Shown: positions 1 through 10,080 of the stretch, in pieces
Position numbering within the stretch: position 1 is the stretch's first letter
Layout: each line of letters opens with the position of its first letter
Assembly (NCBI RefSeq): GCF_008370645.1
Contig: NZ_VTZN01000024.1
Location: 1 to 45,283 of the forward strand
Length of the DNA stretch: 45,283 nucleotides
Direction of reading: 5' to 3'
DNA from: Mycobacterium simiae
Lineage (GTDB): Bacteria; Actinomycetota; Actinomycetes; Mycobacteriales; Mycobacteriaceae
Notes under the pieces: model-generated
The model's input: only the letters and a program-made list of their open reading frames with translations
What the model was told of the DNA's origin: nothing
Database searches by the model: none
Position numbers and translations under genes: made by a program

Positions 1-106
1 CTACATGCATCCGCACTGGCTTCGGCATACGTCAATGCTACGAGATGAACTCACAAGCAAGTGGCATCAACACACCGAATTCACTGACTACACCAAACCG
101 GAATAA
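1..106 (+). other. Possible 3' end of an unidentified coding region cut by the window edge
   Basis: An open frame runs in from the left edge (codons from position 2) for 34 residues and stops with TAA at 104-106. The peptide contains HPHWLRHT, which faintly resembles the HxLRHT box of tyrosine recombinases, but a tyrosine at the usual spacing after it is not evident, so I do not assign a family. The first 250 bases are visibly less GC-rich than the rest, which would fit mobile or decayed DNA. From 107 to 325 I see no convincing gene; this stretch should hold the promoter of the lectin gene that follows. Confidence 0.2.
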
Positions 107-325
107 GCAGCCGCCAATCCCTGCTCAACCACCAAAACCGACTACCCGACCGCACTTAACTTCGGGCTAACCGGCAAAAAATAGCTGGCGCCACAACGAG
201 GTTACCTTGAGTGGAAGTCAATAGAGGCCACGCCACGAGCATGAGATTTGGGCACACGGTATCCGGAATGCCGGCCGGCATCAGTAGGCCGGCCTTGGAA
301 TCGAACGAGATCGAAAGGGAATTTC

Positions 326-937
326 ATGTCGGACACACTGACTGAGGGTCAGCAGCTGGTGCGGGGGGAATCGCTGGTTTCCGCCAACGGGGCCTACACA
401 CTCGCACTGCAGGAGGACGGCAACCTGGTGCTCGCCTCCCGTGGTAATCCGTTGTGGGCCACGGGGACTACCGGTCAAGATGTGGTGCGTGCGGAAGTGC
501 AGCGCGACGGCAACTTCGTTCTCTACACGGCGGACAAGCCGATCTGGCACAGCGACACCAAGGGCAAGAAGAACGTCCGACGCGTGCTTCAGGATAATCG
601 CAACCTGGTGCTGTACGCTGCTGACGGGCCGGCCTGGTCCACCAAGACGGAGACCGACTTCCTACCACCGCCCGGACCCGCTGCCGCGGAAGACACCTCT
701 GCTTCGGAGCCAGCAGAGCCCATCGGTGAAGCCGCCGCAAACCCGGTCGCCGAAGTGCCGACAGAGCATGAGCCGGAGCCTGCCCCGCGGACGTACACCG
801 TCGTGTCTGGCGACACCCTCTGGGCCATCGCCGGGCGTCTCTACGGCGACGGAAACCAGTACCAGGTGATCGCCGACGCCAGTAGCATTCCGAATCCCGA
901 CCTGATTTACCCGGGCCAGGTGCTCACGATTCCCTAA
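326..937 (+). CDS. B-lectin (mannose-binding type) plus LysM protein
   Basis: Predicted carbohydrate- and peptidoglycan-binding protein of 203 residues. Residues 1-110 form a bulb-type lectin domain with three copies of the QxDxNxVxY mannose-site motif (QEDGNLVLA, QRDGNFVLY, QDNRNLVLY; the first lacks the tyrosine). An Ala/Pro/Glu-rich linker follows, and residues about 157-203 are a LysM domain (YTVVSGDTLWAIA ... YPGQVLTIP). I chose the ATG at 326 because GAAAGGGAA sits just upstream at 313-321; an upstream in-frame start at 248 would add 26 residues of unlike composition. No signal peptide is apparent, so how it reaches the wall is unclear. Lectin-LysM proteins of this architecture are known in mycobacteria. 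It stands alone ahead of valS. Confidence 0.8.
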   Translation: MSDTLTEGQQLVRGESLVSANGAYTLALQEDGNLVLASRGNPLWATGTTGQDVVRAEVQRDGNFVLYTADKPIWHSDTKGKKNVRRVLQDNRNLVLYAADGPAWSTKTETDFLPPPGPAAAEDTSASEPAEPIGEAAANPVAEVPTEHEPEPAPRTYTVVSGDTLWAIAGRLYGDGNQYQVIADASSIPNPDLIYPGQVLTIP

Positions 938-989
938 TCGCAGCTCACCTAGACGTTTAGCCGCCTCAACGCCCGTTCGCGGCGGTTCC

Positions 990-1001
990 TAGAATTGACC
1001 G
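990..1001 (+). promoter_or_regulatory. Candidate leaderless promoter of valS
   Basis: TAGAAT at 990-995 matches the mycobacterial -10 form TANNNT and ends six bases before the valS GTG at 1002. Transcription starting at the usual distance would begin at the start codon, giving a leaderless mRNA, which is common in mycobacteria. No clear Shine-Dalgarno sequence precedes the GTG. I see no strong -35. Confidence 0.4.
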
Positions 1002-3665
1002 GTGACCGCCAGCGCCCGCTCTGACGCCGACCAGTTGCCCAAGTCGTGGGATCCGGGCGCGATGGAGGGCGCCATCTATCAGCAGTGGCTGGACGGCGGC
1101 TACTTCACCGCCGATCCGTCCAGCACCAAGCCCGCCTATTCGATTGTGCTGCCGCCGCCCAACGTGACCGGCAGCCTGCATATGGGTCACGCGTTGGAAC
1201 ACACCATGATGGACGCACTGACCCGCCGAAAACGGATGCAGGGCTACGAGGTGCTGTGGCAGCCAGGTACCGACCATGCCGGTATTGCCACTCAGAGCGT
1301 GGTGGAAAAGCAGCTCGCGGTCGACGGCAAGACCAAAGAGGACTTCGGCCGGGAACTGTTCGTCGAAAAGGTCTGGGACTGGAAGCGGGAATCGGGCGGG
1401 GCGATCGGCGGCCAGATGCGCCGGCTGGGCGACGGTGTGGACTGGAGCCGCGACCGGTTCACCATGGACGAGGGCCTGTCCCGGGCGGTGCGGACGATCT
1501 TCAAGAGGCTCTACGATGCCGGGCTGATCTATCAGGCCGAGCGGCTGGTCAACTGGTCGCCGGTGTTGCAGACGGCGATTTCCGACCTGGAGGTCAACTA
1601 CCTGGATATCGAAGGCGAGCTGGTGTCGTTCCGGTACGGCTCTCTCGACGACTCCCAACCTCACATCGTGGTGGCCACTACCCGAGTTGAGACGATGCTG
1701 GGCGACACCGCGATCGCTGTGCACCCCGACGACCAGCGGTACCGCCATCTGGTCGGCACCAGCCTGCCGCACCCTTTTGTCGACCGGCAGCTGATCGTCG
1801 TCGCCGACGAGCATGTGGACCCCGAGTTCGGCACGGGCGCAGTCAAAGTCACGCCCGCACACGACCCGAACGACTTCGAGATCGGGATGCGGCACGGCCT
1901 GCCGATGCCCTCGATCATGGACACCAAGGGCCGGATCGCCGACACCGGAACGCGATTCGACGGCATGGACCGATTCGAAGCACGAATCGCGGTGCGGGAA
2001 GCGCTTGCGGCGCAGGGCCGCGTCGTGCAGGAGAAACGGCCGTACCTACACAGCGTCGGACACTCCGAGCGCAGTGGGGAGCCGATCGAACCCCGGTTGT
2101 CGTTGCAGTGGTGGGTGCGGGTGGAATCGCTGGCCAAAGCCGCCGGCGACGCGGTACGCACCGGCGCCACCGTCATTCACCCGGCCAGCTTGGAGCCGCG
2201 TTGGTTTTCTTGGGTCGACGACATGCACGACTGGTGCATCTCGCGGCAGCTGTGGTGGGGCCACCGCATCCCGATCTGGTACGGGCCCGACGGCGAGAAG
2301 GTGTGCGTCGGTCCGGACGAAACACCCCCGCAAGGCTGGGAGCAGGATCCCGACGTGTTGGATACCTGGTTCTCGTCCGCGCTGTGGCCGTTTTCGACGC
2401 TGGGCTGGCCGGATAAGACTGCGGAGTTGGAAAAGTTTTATCCGACCAGCGTATTGGTCACCGGCTATGACATCCTGTTCTTCTGGGTGGCCAGGATGAT
2501 GATGTTCGGCACGTTCGTCGGCGACGACGACGCCATCACCCTTGACCGGCACCGCGGCCCCCAAGTGCCGTTCACCGACGTGTTCCTGCACGGGCTGATT
2601 CGTGATCAGTTCGGCCGCAAGATGAGCAAGTCCAAGGGCAATGTCGTCGATCCGCTGGACTGGATAGCTGAGTTCGGAGCCGATGCGTTGCGCTTCACGC
2701 TGGCCCGCGGCGCCAGTCCCGGCGGCGACTTGTCGGTAAGCGAGGATGCCGTGCGCGCGTCGCGCAATTTCGGCACCAAGCTCTTTAACGCGACCCGTTA
2801 CGCGTTGCTCAATGGCGCTCGGCTGGCGCCGGTGCCGCCACCAGCCGAGCTGACCGATGCCGACCGCTGGATGTTGGGGCGCCTGGAAGAGGTTCGGGCC
2901 GAAGTAGATTCGGCCTTCGACAGCTACGAATTCAGCCGCGCCTGCGAGGCGCTTTATCACTTCGCCTGGGACGAGTTCTGCGACTGGTATCTTGAGCTGG
3001 CCAAAGTGCAGCTTGCCGAAGGGATTTCGCATACCACAGCCGTGCTGGCAGCGGGCTTGGACACGTTATTGCGGTTGCTGCATCCGGTGATCCCGTTTGT
3101 CACCGAAGCGCTCTGGCAGGCTTTGATAAACGGGGAGCCCGGCCTACAGTCGTTGGTAATCGCCGGCTGGCCGCAGCCTTCCACGATCGCTCCGAATCCC
3201 GTTGCTTCGCAACGAATCAGCCACATGCAGAAGTTAGTCACTGAGATCCGGCGGTTCCGCAGCGATCAGGGTCTGGCTGACCGGCAGAAGGTACCAGCCC
3301 GGTTGACCGGTCTCGACGATGCGGATCTGACCGGCCAGGTCGCCGCCGTAACATCGTTGGCCTGGCTCACCGCAGCAGATGATGATTTTGCGCCGTCAGT
3401 GTCCCTGGAGGTTCGGCTCAGCCGCGCGACCGTCGTCGTCGAACTCGACACGTCGGGTGCTATCGATGTGGCAGCCGAGCGTCGGCGGCTGGAGAAGGAA
3501 CTGGCGGCAGCCCACAAAGAGCTCGCCGCAACCGGTGCCAAGTTAGCCAACGCGGACTTCCTGGCTAAGGCTCCGGAAGCCGTCGTCGATAAGATCCGTG
3601 ACCGCCGGCGGCTGGCGTACGAGGAGAGCGACCGGATCACGGCCAGGCTAGCTGCGCTGCGATGA
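1002..3665 (+). CDS. valS: Valyl-tRNA synthetase
   Basis: Charges tRNA-Val with valine in the cytosol. The 887-residue product has the full class Ia layout: N-terminal catalytic core with the HIGH-type motif as HMGH (in [12 protein letters not shown]), a long editing (CP1) insertion, the KMSKS loop (KMSKSKGN), an anticodon-binding helical domain and a C-terminal Ala/Glu/Lys-rich coiled-coil arm typical of ValRS. The start is a GTG just after a -10-like box. Its stop overlaps the folC start by 4 nt (ATGA), so the two are translationally coupled, as in M. tuberculosis (Rv2448c-Rv2447c). Confidence 0.97.
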   Translation: MTASARSDADQLPKSWDPGAMEGAIYQQWLDGGYFTADPSSTKPAYSIVLPPPNVTGSLHMGHALEHTMMDALTRRKRMQGYEVLWQPGTDHAGIATQSVVEKQLAVDGKTKEDFGRELFVEKVWDWKRESGGAIGGQMRRLGDGVDWSRDRFTMDEGLSRAVRTIFKRLYDAGLIYQAERLVNWSPVLQTAISDLEVNYLDIEGELVSFRYGSLDDSQPHIVVATTRVETMLGDTAIAVHPDDQRYRHLVGTSLPHPFVDRQLIVVADEHVDPEFGTGAVKVTPAHDPNDFEIGMRHGLPMPSIMDTKGRIADTGTRFDGMDRFEARIAVREALAAQGRVVQEKRPYLHSVGHSERSGEPIEPRLSLQWWVRVESLAKAAGDAVRTGATVIHPASLEPRWFSWVDDMHDWCISRQLWWGHRIPIWYGPDGEKVCVGPDETPPQGWEQDPDVLDTWFSSALWPFSTLGWPDKTAELEKFYPTSVLVTGYDILFFWVARMMMFGTFVGDDDAITLDRHRGPQVPFTDVFLHGLIRDQFGRKMSKSKGNVVDPLDWIAEFGADALRFTLARGASPGGDLSVSEDAVRASRNFGTKLFNATRYALLNGARLAPVPPPAELTDADRWMLGRLEEVRAEVDSAFDSYEFSRACEALYHFAWDEFCDWYLELAKVQLAEGISHTTAVLAAGLDTLLRLLHPVIPFVTEALWQALINGEPGLQSLVIAGWPQPSTIAPNPVASQRISHMQKLVTEIRRFRSDQGLADRQKVPARLTGLDDADLTGQVAAVTSLAWLTAADDDFAPSVSLEVRLSRATVVVELDTSGAIDVAAERRRLEKELAAAHKELAATGAKLANADFLAKAPEAVVDKIRDRRRLAYEESDRITARLAALR

Positions 3666-5104
3666 GCCTCGAGTCGCGAGATTGGCCGGCCAGCAGCGTG
3701 TCTCCCACCCCCGCCGAGATCGCGTCGCTGTTGCAGGTCGAGCACCTGCTGGACCAACGCTGGCCGGAAACACGCATCGAGCCGAGCCTGACCCGGATCA
3801 GCGCGTTGCTGGACCTGCTCGGTTCTCCGCAACTCAGCTACCCTTCAATCCACGTCGCCGGCACCAATGGCAAGACGTCGGTGGCGCGGATGATCGATGC
3901 GCTGGTCACCGCACTGCACCAGCGCACCGGCCGAAGCACCAGCCCGCACTTGCAGTCGGCGGTGGAACGCATCTCAATCGACGGAAAGCCGATCAGCCCG
4001 GCGCGGTATGTGTCGACCTACCGCGAGATCGAGCCGTTCGTGCAGCTGATCGATCAGCAGTCACTGGCGTCATCTTCTGGGGCTGGGCCGCGCCTGAGTA
4101 AGTTCGAGGTCCTCACCGCGATGGCGTTCGCTGCGTTTGCAGACGCGCCTGTCGACGTAGCGGTGATCGAGGTCGGTATGGGTGGACGCTGGGACGCCAC
4201 CAATGTGATCAATGCGCCGGTGACGGTTATCACTCCGATCAGCCTGGACCATGTCGAGTACCTGGGTGGCGATATCGCCAGCATCGCCGGTGAAAAGGCG
4301 GGCATCATCAAGCGGGCCGCCGATGGCTCACCGGACACCGTTGCTGTCATCGCCCGTCAGCTGCCGGAGGCCATGGAGGTGCTGCTGAGCCAAGCGATGC
4401 GCGCCGACGCCGCGGTAGCCCGGGAGGGTTACGAGTTCGGCGTGCTGGGCCGCCAAGTCGCAGTCGGTGGCCAGATGCTGCAGCTGCAGGGCCTCGGCGG
4501 GGTGTACTCCGACATTTACCTGCCGCTGCACGGCGAACACCAGGCGCACAACGCGGCGGTGGCATTGGCCTCGGTCGAGGCCTTCTTCGGCGCGGGTGCC
4601 CAGCGTCAGCTTGACGTCGAGGCGGTGCGGGCGGGTTTTGCCGGTGCCAGCAGTCCGGGCCGGCTGGAGCGTTTGCGGAGCACACCTACGATGTTCATCG
4701 ACGCTGCGCATAACCCGGCCGGGGCGGCCGCGCTGGCGCAGTCGCTGGCCGCCGAGTTCGACTTCCAGACGCTGGTCGGGGTGGTCAGCGTGTTGGCCGA
4801 CAAGGACGTGGACGGCATTCTGCAAGCGTTGGAGCCCATACTCGATTCGGTCGTCGTGACCCACAACGGGTCACCGCGAGCGCTGGACGTCCCATCGCTG
4901 GCCGCGGCCGCTGAACAGCGATTCGGCCCTGAGCGGGTGATAACTGCCGACAACCTGCGCGATGCCATCGACACCGCGACCGCGCTGGTAGACGACGCGG
5001 CCGCGGAAAATGGTGGCGCGTTGTCGGGCGCCGGGATTGTCATCACCGGCTCGGTCGTCACCGCAGGGGCTGCTCGCACGCTGTTTGGTCGTGATCCAGA
5101 ATGA
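3662..5104 (+). CDS. folC: Folylpolyglutamate synthase / dihydrofolate synthase
   Basis: Adds glutamate to dihydropteroate and/or folates; Mur-ligase fold, ATP-dependent, cytosolic. The 480-residue product carries the P-loop [14 protein letters not shown] near residue 65, the signature [13 protein letters not shown], and the C-terminal ligase domain with [14 protein letters not shown]. Length fits mycobacterial FolC. It overlaps valS by 4 nt upstream and the DUF4233 gene by 4 nt downstream (ATG at 5101 inside the folC stop), so valS-folC-DUF4233 reads as one translationally coupled operon. Confidence 0.95.
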   Translation: MSLESRDWPASSVSPTPAEIASLLQVEHLLDQRWPETRIEPSLTRISALLDLLGSPQLSYPSIHVAGTNGKTSVARMIDALVTALHQRTGRSTSPHLQSAVERISIDGKPISPARYVSTYREIEPFVQLIDQQSLASSSGAGPRLSKFEVLTAMAFAAFADAPVDVAVIEVGMGGRWDATNVINAPVTVITPISLDHVEYLGGDIASIAGEKAGIIKRAADGSPDTVAVIARQLPEAMEVLLSQAMRADAAVAREGYEFGVLGRQVAVGGQMLQLQGLGGVYSDIYLPLHGEHQAHNAAVALASVEAFFGAGAQRQLDVEAVRAGFAGASSPGRLERLRSTPTMFIDAAHNPAGAAALAQSLAAEFDFQTLVGVVSVLADKDVDGILQALEPILDSVVVTHNGSPRALDVPSLAAAAEQRFGPERVITADNLRDAIDTATALVDDAAAENGGALSGAGIVITGSVVTAGAARTLFGRDPE

Positions 5105-5466
5105 CCGGCCAGACCCCGGCGCCACCGGCGGACCCATGGAAAAGCTTCGGTGCGGTCATGGCCGCGACCCTGCTGCTCGAGGCGATCGTGGTGCTGCTGG
5201 CGATCCCGGTAGTGGGCGCGGTGGGCGGCGGGCTGAGTCCGGCGTCGCTGGGGTATTTGCTCGGATTGGCCGCACTGCTGGTCGTGCTGTCTGGGATACA
5301 GCGCAGACCCTGGGTGATTTGGGTGAACCTGGGGGTGCAGCTGGTGGTGCTGGCTGGCTTCGCAGTTTACCCGGGCATCGGATTCATCGGTGTGCTGTTC
5401 ATGGGGGTATGGGTGCTGATCGCCTACTTTCGAGCAGAGGTCCGGCGCACAGAACGCCGGGGCTAG
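5101..5466 (+). CDS. Small four-helix membrane protein, DUF4233 (Rv2446c-like)
   Basis: A 121-residue integral membrane protein of unknown function. Four hydrophobic segments are visible (about residues 17-40, 47-65, 70-90 and 93-112), with a short arginine-rich cytosolic tail. It begins in a 4-nt overlap with folC, and the folC-DUF4233 pairing is a conserved actinobacterial arrangement. It precedes ndkA by about 67 bases. Nothing in the sequence indicates an enzymatic role; conservation of position suggests co-expression with folate enzymes rather than a known joint activity. Confidence 0.85.
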   Translation: MTGQTPAPPADPWKSFGAVMAATLLLEAIVVLLAIPVVGAVGGGLSPASLGYLLGLAALLVVLSGIQRRPWVIWVNLGVQLVVLAGFAVYPGIGFIGVLFMGVWVLIAYFRAEVRRTERRG

Positions 5467-5533
5467 TCGCCGCCATCGTGTTATAGCCAGGCCTGTTTGG
5501 GCGTCCCCCGTCGGCCCTCTATTGTTGGGCACC

Positions 5534-5944
5534 GTGACCGAACGGACGCTGGTACTGATCAAACCTGACGGTGTCGAACGCCAGTTGATAGGCGAGATCA
5601 TCAGCCGTATCGAGCGCAAAGGCCTCGCTATCGCAGCGTTGGAGCTCAGGACGGTCAGCCAGGAGCTGGCCAGCCGGCATTACGCCGAACACGAAGGCAA
5701 GCCGTTCTTCGGTTCGTTGCTGGAGTTCATTACCTCGGGTCCGGTGGTGGCGGCCGTGGTGGAGGGACCGCGAGCAATTGCCGCGTTTCGCCAGCTTGCC
5801 GGTGGCACTGACCCGGTGGACAAGGCCGCGCCCGGCAGCATCCGCGGCGACTTCGGCCTGGAAACCCAATTCAACCTGGTGCATGGCTCCGATTCGGCTG
5901 ATTCGGCCCAGCGTGAAATCGGGCTTTGGTTTCCTGGCGCTTAG
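5534..5944 (+). CDS. ndkA: Nucleoside diphosphate kinase
   Basis: Transfers the gamma phosphate of ATP to nucleoside diphosphates. The 136-residue product is the standard length. It opens with [15 protein letters not shown] and contains the active-site histidine in the NLVHGSDS motif near residue 117, with the terminal [15 protein letters not shown] segment. I chose GTG at 5534: it gives the expected N-terminus and follows TATTGT (5520-5525), a weak -10-like hexamer. It is followed by the rne leader. Confidence 0.96.
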   Translation: MTERTLVLIKPDGVERQLIGEIISRIERKGLAIAALELRTVSQELASRHYAEHEGKPFFGSLLEFITSGPVVAAVVEGPRAIAAFRQLAGGTDPVDKAAPGSIRGDFGLETQFNLVHGSDSADSAQREIGLWFPGA

Positions 5945-6271
5945 CGCAGGGACGCGGGCGTGCGACTCGATTTTCAGCAGTGCGTAGCTCGGACGAGGGT
6001 GACCGCGTTCCGTTATATGGGATACTGACTGCGGGTGAACGTCGCCGGACCGGCGTCCTACACCCGAATGAAGACTTAGACAAGCGCGACCATCGCCATT
6101 TCGCGATGCGGCGCGGCATGTCAAGCCGTCATTCAGCACGGCGCCGAGTGCGCTCGCCCTGAGCCGCTCGGAGCGAGACCATCACAAGTCCGGGAGAAGT
6201 GACCCGGGCACATAGCGAAGCCCTCGCGTGGCCGCGTCAAACTGACGCGCCCGGGGGCTTGAGGAGAACAC
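5945..6271 (+). promoter_or_regulatory. Long structured leader of rne
   Basis: There is no gene in these 327 bases. A possible -10 (GATACT, 6021-6026) lies in the first third. Near the 3' end CGCGTCA (6233-6239) and TGACGCG (6243-6249) form a perfect 7-bp hairpin with a 3-nt loop, 22 nt before the rne GTG, and CCGGG/CCCGG arms occur around 6190-6208. GAGGAG at 6261-6266 is the likely ribosome binding site. Long structured leaders are the site of RNase E autoregulation in enterobacteria; a comparable role here is inference. Confidence 0.5.
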
Positions 6272-9172
6272 GTGGTAGACGGTGCCCCACCTGCAGACCC
6301 AAGAGAGCCGACACAGCGTGAGGAACTGCCGGACCGCCTAAGAGTCCACTCGCTGGCGAGAACGCTGGGAACCAGCAGCCGGAAGGTGCTGGACGCGCTC
6401 AACGCGCTGGATGGGCGAATCCGCAGCGCCCATTCCAGCGTCGATCGCGTCGACGCCGTTCGGGTGCGTGACCTGCTGGCCGAGCGGTCCGGAGAAGAAG
6501 AAAGTGCTGCGCCCACTGTCGCCGAGACGGCTGGTCCGCCCGAGCAAGCCGATGTGCCTGCCGAACCCGAGTCCCGGCTGCTGCTGGAAACACAGGAGAC
6601 GGTGCAGATCGTTGCGACCTGGGTCGAGCGACCGCACTACATGCCGTTGTTCGTCGCACCCCAGCCGATTTCCGAGCCGATCGGCACGGACGACGATGTC
6701 GATGATCAGGCTGCCGACGACCTAGACGATGGTGACGACGAAGAGCTGGCTGATCGGCCGACCAGTAAGCGACGACGGCGTGGCCGTCGCGGTCGCGGTC
6801 GCGGACGTGGCGAGCAGGGCGGATCCGACGGGCCGTCTGAGGGGGCGAGCCAAGCCGGTGACGACGCTGACGAGGCCGAACAGCAGCAGGCGGGTGCGGA
6901 TTCCGCCGGGTCCGACGGCCCCGATGGCGAAGACTCCCTGGATGCCGAAGACATCGACAATGGCGAAGAAGACAATGGTTCATCCGAGAGCGGCAGCCGT
7001 CGGCGTCGGCGGCGTCGTCGACGGAAGTCAGGTGCGGGCGAGGACAGCGACGAAGGTCCGGCTCCGGATGATCCACCCAACACGGTCGTGCACGAGCGAG
7101 CGCCCAGAAACGGCGGCAGCTCCGGAGGCGATGACGCTGGCGGCAACGAAATCAAGGGCATTGACGGCTCGACCCGGTTGGAGGCCAAGCGCCAGCGCCG
7201 CCGCGACGGGCGCGATGCCGGGCGGCGGCGCCCGCCGGTTTTGACGGAGGCCGAATTCTTGGCTCGGCGCGAGGCCGTCGAGCGGGTAATGGTGGTCCGC
7301 GACAGGGTCCGCACTGAGCCACCGCACCCGGGCGTGCGCTACACCCAGATCGCGGTGCTTGAAGACGGCATCGTCGTTGAGCATTTCGTGACGTCAGCGG
7401 CGTCTGCCTCGTTGGTGGGCAACATGTACCTGGGCATTGTGCAAAACGTGCTGCCGTCGATGGAGGCGGCCTTTGTCGACATCGGTCGTGGCCGCAACGG
7501 TGTGCTTTACGCCGGTGAAGTCAACTGGGATGCAGCGGGCCTTAACGGGTCCGACCGCAAGATCGAGCAGGCCCTCAAGCCCGGCGACTACGTCGTCGTG
7601 CAGGTCAGCAAGGACCCGGTCGGTCACAAAGGCGCGCGGCTCACCACGCAAGTCTCGTTGGCCGGCCGCTACCTGGTTTATGTGCCGGGAGCGTCTTCGA
7701 CCGGGATCAGCCGCAAACTGCCTGACACCGAACGCCAACGGCTCAAGGAGATCTTGCGGGACGTGGTGCCGCCCGACGCGGGTGTCATCATCCGCACCGC
7801 GTCCGAGGGCGTCAAAGAGGAGGACATTCGCGCCGACGTTGCCCGGCTGCAAGAACGCTGGAAGCAGATCGAGGCCAAGGCCGGCGAAGTCAAGCAGAAG
7901 GCCGCCGGAGCCGCGGTGGCGCTCTACGAAGAGCCCGATGTGCTGGTCAAGGTCATCCGCGATTTGTTCAACGAAGATTTCGCTGGGCTGATCGTCGCTG
8001 GCGACGACGCCTGGACCACGATCAACGAGTACGTGAATTCCGTTGCGCCCGATCTTGTTTCAAAATTGACGAAGTACGAGCCGGCTAACCTTGCTGCGGA
8101 CCAGACGGCCCCGGACGTCTTTGCGGTGCATCGTATCGACGAGCAGCTGACCAAGGCGATGGACCGCAAGGTGTGGCTGCCCTCGGGCGGGACGTTGGTG
8201 ATCGACCGCACTGAAGCGATGACGGTCATCGACGTCAACACCGGAAAGTTCACTGGCTCCGGGGGCAATCTGGAGCAGACGGTCACCAAGAACAACTTGG
8301 AAGCGGCCGAGGAGATCGTGCGTCAACTGCGGCTGCGGGACATCGGCGGCATCGTGGTTATCGACTTCATCGACATGGTGTTGGAGTCCAATCGAGACTT
8401 GGTGCTGCGTCGGCTGACCGAGGCGCTGGCCCGCGACCGCACCCGTCACCAGGTCTCCGAAGTGACGTCGTTGGGTTTGGTCCAACTCACCCGCAAGCGC
8501 CTGGGAACCGGCCTTATTGAGGCTTTCTCGACATCGTGCCCCGACTGCAGCGGTCGCGGGATTTTGCTGCACGCCGATCCGGTGGATTCGGCGTCCGCAA
8601 CGGGACGAAAGTCGGAGTCGGGTGGTCGGCGCAGCAGGCGATCCAAGAAGAGCCGCGCCGAAGAGCCCAGTGAGCAAGGGCCGGTAGCCAAGGTTCCCGC
8701 GCACGCACCCGGCGAGCATCCGATGTTCAAGGCGATGGCCGCCGGCTCATCACCGGGTTCCGGTCGAGGTGACGGGGAATCCGCCGAGTCTGATGAGCAG
8801 CTCGACGCGCAGACCGATGAGCAGAACGCAGTCCGAGTGTCTGACGAGTTCGAAGACGCCGACGACTTCGAGGACGTCGACGAGACCGAAGAACGCGACG
8901 ACATCGAGGACACCGACGAGGACGGGGAACTCGATGACGAGGAGCTCGACGAGGACGATGAACTCGACGACGATGAGGACCTCGACGACGATCTGGATGA
9001 CGAGCTCGATGTCGATGACTCGGATACCGACGATGACAAGGATTTTGATTCCGAACCCGAGAGTGGTCTCGAAGAAGCGCAGCTGCCCATCGATGTCGGC
9101 TCGGTTCTCGAACGACCGCGCCGGCGGCGTGCGGCGGGTCGGCCGGCCGGTCCACCCATCCATCTGGGCTAG
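6272..9172 (+). CDS. rne: Ribonuclease E/G
   Basis: Single-strand endoribonuclease that initiates mRNA decay and processes rRNA. The 966-residue protein has the mycobacterial layout, with the catalytic core in the middle. Residues 1-330 are a disordered acidic arm with several Arg clusters (e.g. KRRRRGRRGRGRGRG). An S1 domain spans about 380-460, the RNase E/G catalytic domain follows with the metal-binding aspartates in TVIDVNTGKF and IVVIDFIDM, then the Zn-link CPDCSGRG near 755. The last 200 residues are an extremely Asp/Glu-rich tail. The GTG start at 6272 follows GAGGAG. The charged arms are where partner proteins and RNA are expected to bind. Confidence 0.96.
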   Translation: MVDGAPPADPREPTQREELPDRLRVHSLARTLGTSSRKVLDALNALDGRIRSAHSSVDRVDAVRVRDLLAERSGEEESAAPTVAETAGPPEQADVPAEPESRLLLETQETVQIVATWVERPHYMPLFVAPQPISEPIGTDDDVDDQAADDLDDGDDEELADRPTSKRRRRGRRGRGRGRGEQGGSDGPSEGASQAGDDADEAEQQQAGADSAGSDGPDGEDSLDAEDIDNGEEDNGSSESGSRRRRRRRRRKSGAGEDSDEGPAPDDPPNTVVHERAPRNGGSSGGDDAGGNEIKGIDGSTRLEAKRQRRRDGRDAGRRRPPVLTEAEFLARREAVERVMVVRDRVRTEPPHPGVRYTQIAVLEDGIVVEHFVTSAASASLVGNMYLGIVQNVLPSMEAAFVDIGRGRNGVLYAGEVNWDAAGLNGSDRKIEQALKPGDYVVVQVSKDPVGHKGARLTTQVSLAGRYLVYVPGASSTGISRKLPDTERQRLKEILRDVVPPDAGVIIRTASEGVKEEDIRADVARLQERWKQIEAKAGEVKQKAAGAAVALYEEPDVLVKVIRDLFNEDFAGLIVAGDDAWTTINEYVNSVAPDLVSKLTKYEPANLAADQTAPDVFAVHRIDEQLTKAMDRKVWLPSGGTLVIDRTEAMTVIDVNTGKFTGSGGNLEQTVTKNNLEAAEEIVRQLRLRDIGGIVVIDFIDMVLESNRDLVLRRLTEALARDRTRHQVSEVTSLGLVQLTRKRLGTGLIEAFSTSCPDCSGRGILLHADPVDSASATGRKSESGGRRSRRSKKSRAEEPSEQGPVAKVPAHAPGEHPMFKAMAAGSSPGSGRGDGESAESDEQLDAQTDEQNAVRVSDEFEDADDFEDVDETEERDDIEDTDEDGELDDEELDEDDELDDDEDLDDDLDDELDVDDSDTDDDKDFDSEPESGLEEAQLPIDVGSVLERPRRRRAAGRPAGPPIHLG

Positions 9173-9188
9173 GTTGACCCACACCGGT

Positions 9189-9218
9189 TTGACCCTGTAG
9201 CTGCTGGTCACGTACCCT
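9189..9218 (+). promoter_or_regulatory. Candidate SigA-type promoter for rplU-rpmA
   Basis: TTGACC (9189-9194) and TACCCT (9213-9218) are separated by 18 nt, a good match to a mycobacterial housekeeping promoter. It would give a leader of roughly 125 nt ahead of rplU. The 177-bp gap between rne and rplU contains no gene; from memory, H37Rv has dctA (Rv2443) between these neighbours. Confidence 0.5.
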
Positions 9219-9349
9219 GGGTCAGTTGTCGCCTGGCTGCCATACCGTTTGGCCCGGCGACAGCGGGACAGCTGAGTCCGCAAACCAGACCCGCACGCGC
9301 AAGCAACCGGTGACGCGTGCCCATAACAGTAAACAGAGGTGCAACCACG

Positions 9350-9661
9350 ATGGCGACCTACGCAATCGTCAAGACCGGCGGAAAGCAGTACAAGGTTGCC
9401 GTCGGAGACGTGGTCAAGGTCGAGAAGCTGGAGTCCGAGCCGGGTGCCCAGGTATCGCTGCCGGTGGCGCTGGTTGTCGATGGTGCCACCGTGACCACAG
9501 ACGCCGGCGCCCTGGCCAAGGTCGCGGTGACGGGCGAGGTCCTCGAGCACACCAAGGGCCCCAAGATCCGGATCCACAAGTTCAAGAACAAGACCGGCTA
9601 TCACAAGCGGCAGGGCCACCGTCAGCAGCTGACGGTCCTGAAAGTTACCGACATCGCGTGA
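9350..9661 (+). CDS. rplU: 50S ribosomal protein L21
   Basis: Large-subunit ribosomal protein of 103 residues, the family length. Starts [16 protein letters not shown] and contains the basic RNA-binding tail [20 protein letters not shown]. The ATG at 9350 is preceded by AGAGG; an upstream ATG at 9317 would add 11 unrelated residues and is rejected. It is followed after 47 bases by rpmA and then obg, the conserved L21-L27-Obg order. Confidence 0.97.
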   Translation: MATYAIVKTGGKQYKVAVGDVVKVEKLESEPGAQVSLPVALVVDGATVTTDAGALAKVAVTGEVLEHTKGPKIRIHKFKNKTGYHKRQGHRQQLTVLKVTDIA

Positions 9662-9708
9662 TGGGCCGTCAGGCGAAGAACAGACAACACTGAACGGAGG
9701 CGATGTAC

Positions 9709-9975
9709 ATGGCACACAAGAAGGGCGCTTCCAGCTCACGCAACGGTCGCGATTCCGCCGCGCAGCGGTTGGGTGTCAAGCGGTTTGGCGGCCAGGTCGT
9801 CAAGGCCGGTGAGATCCTCGTTCGCCAGCGAGGCACCAAGTTTCATCCCGGTGTCAACGTCGGCCGCGGCGGCGATGACACGTTGTTCGCCACCGCGGCT
9901 GGGGCGGTCGAGTTCGGTGTCAAGCGCGGCCGCAAGACCGTCAATATCGTCGCGGCGGCTATCCGGGAGGCCTAG
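9709..9975 (+). CDS. rpmA: 50S ribosomal protein L27
   Basis: Large-subunit protein near the peptidyl-transferase centre; 88 residues. The N-terminus [16 protein letters not shown] is diagnostic and is intact without a cleavable leader of the Firmicute type. The ATG at 9709 is preferred to that at 9703: it gives the canonical N-terminus and keeps a GGAGG at a normal distance. Co-transcribed with rplU. Confidence 0.97.
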   Translation: MAHKKGASSSRNGRDSAAQRLGVKRFGGQVVKAGEILVRQRGTKFHPGVNVGRGGDDTLFATAAGAVEFGVKRGRKTVNIVAAAIREA

Positions 9976-10080
9976 CCGCGTCCATCACGCGTCCTACTCA
10001 GGCTCGAGATCGACGTTTTTGCAGCTGGGCTCTCGCGCAAACAGTGCAGAACGTAGATTTCGTCATGGAAAGGAAGCGCG

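Noticed and set aside
1..106. Tyrosine recombinase C-terminus at the left edge
   Set aside because: Only HPHWLRHT hints at it; the expected catalytic tyrosine spacing is absent, so it is kept as an unidentified fragment.
966..1895. Long minus-strand open frame opposite valS
   Set aside because: It mirrors the codon structure of valS, has no recognisable motif and is a GC-rich shadow.
2046..3032. Second long minus-strand frame opposite valS
   Set aside because: Shadow of the same gene; composition is typical of antisense to GC-rich coding sequence.
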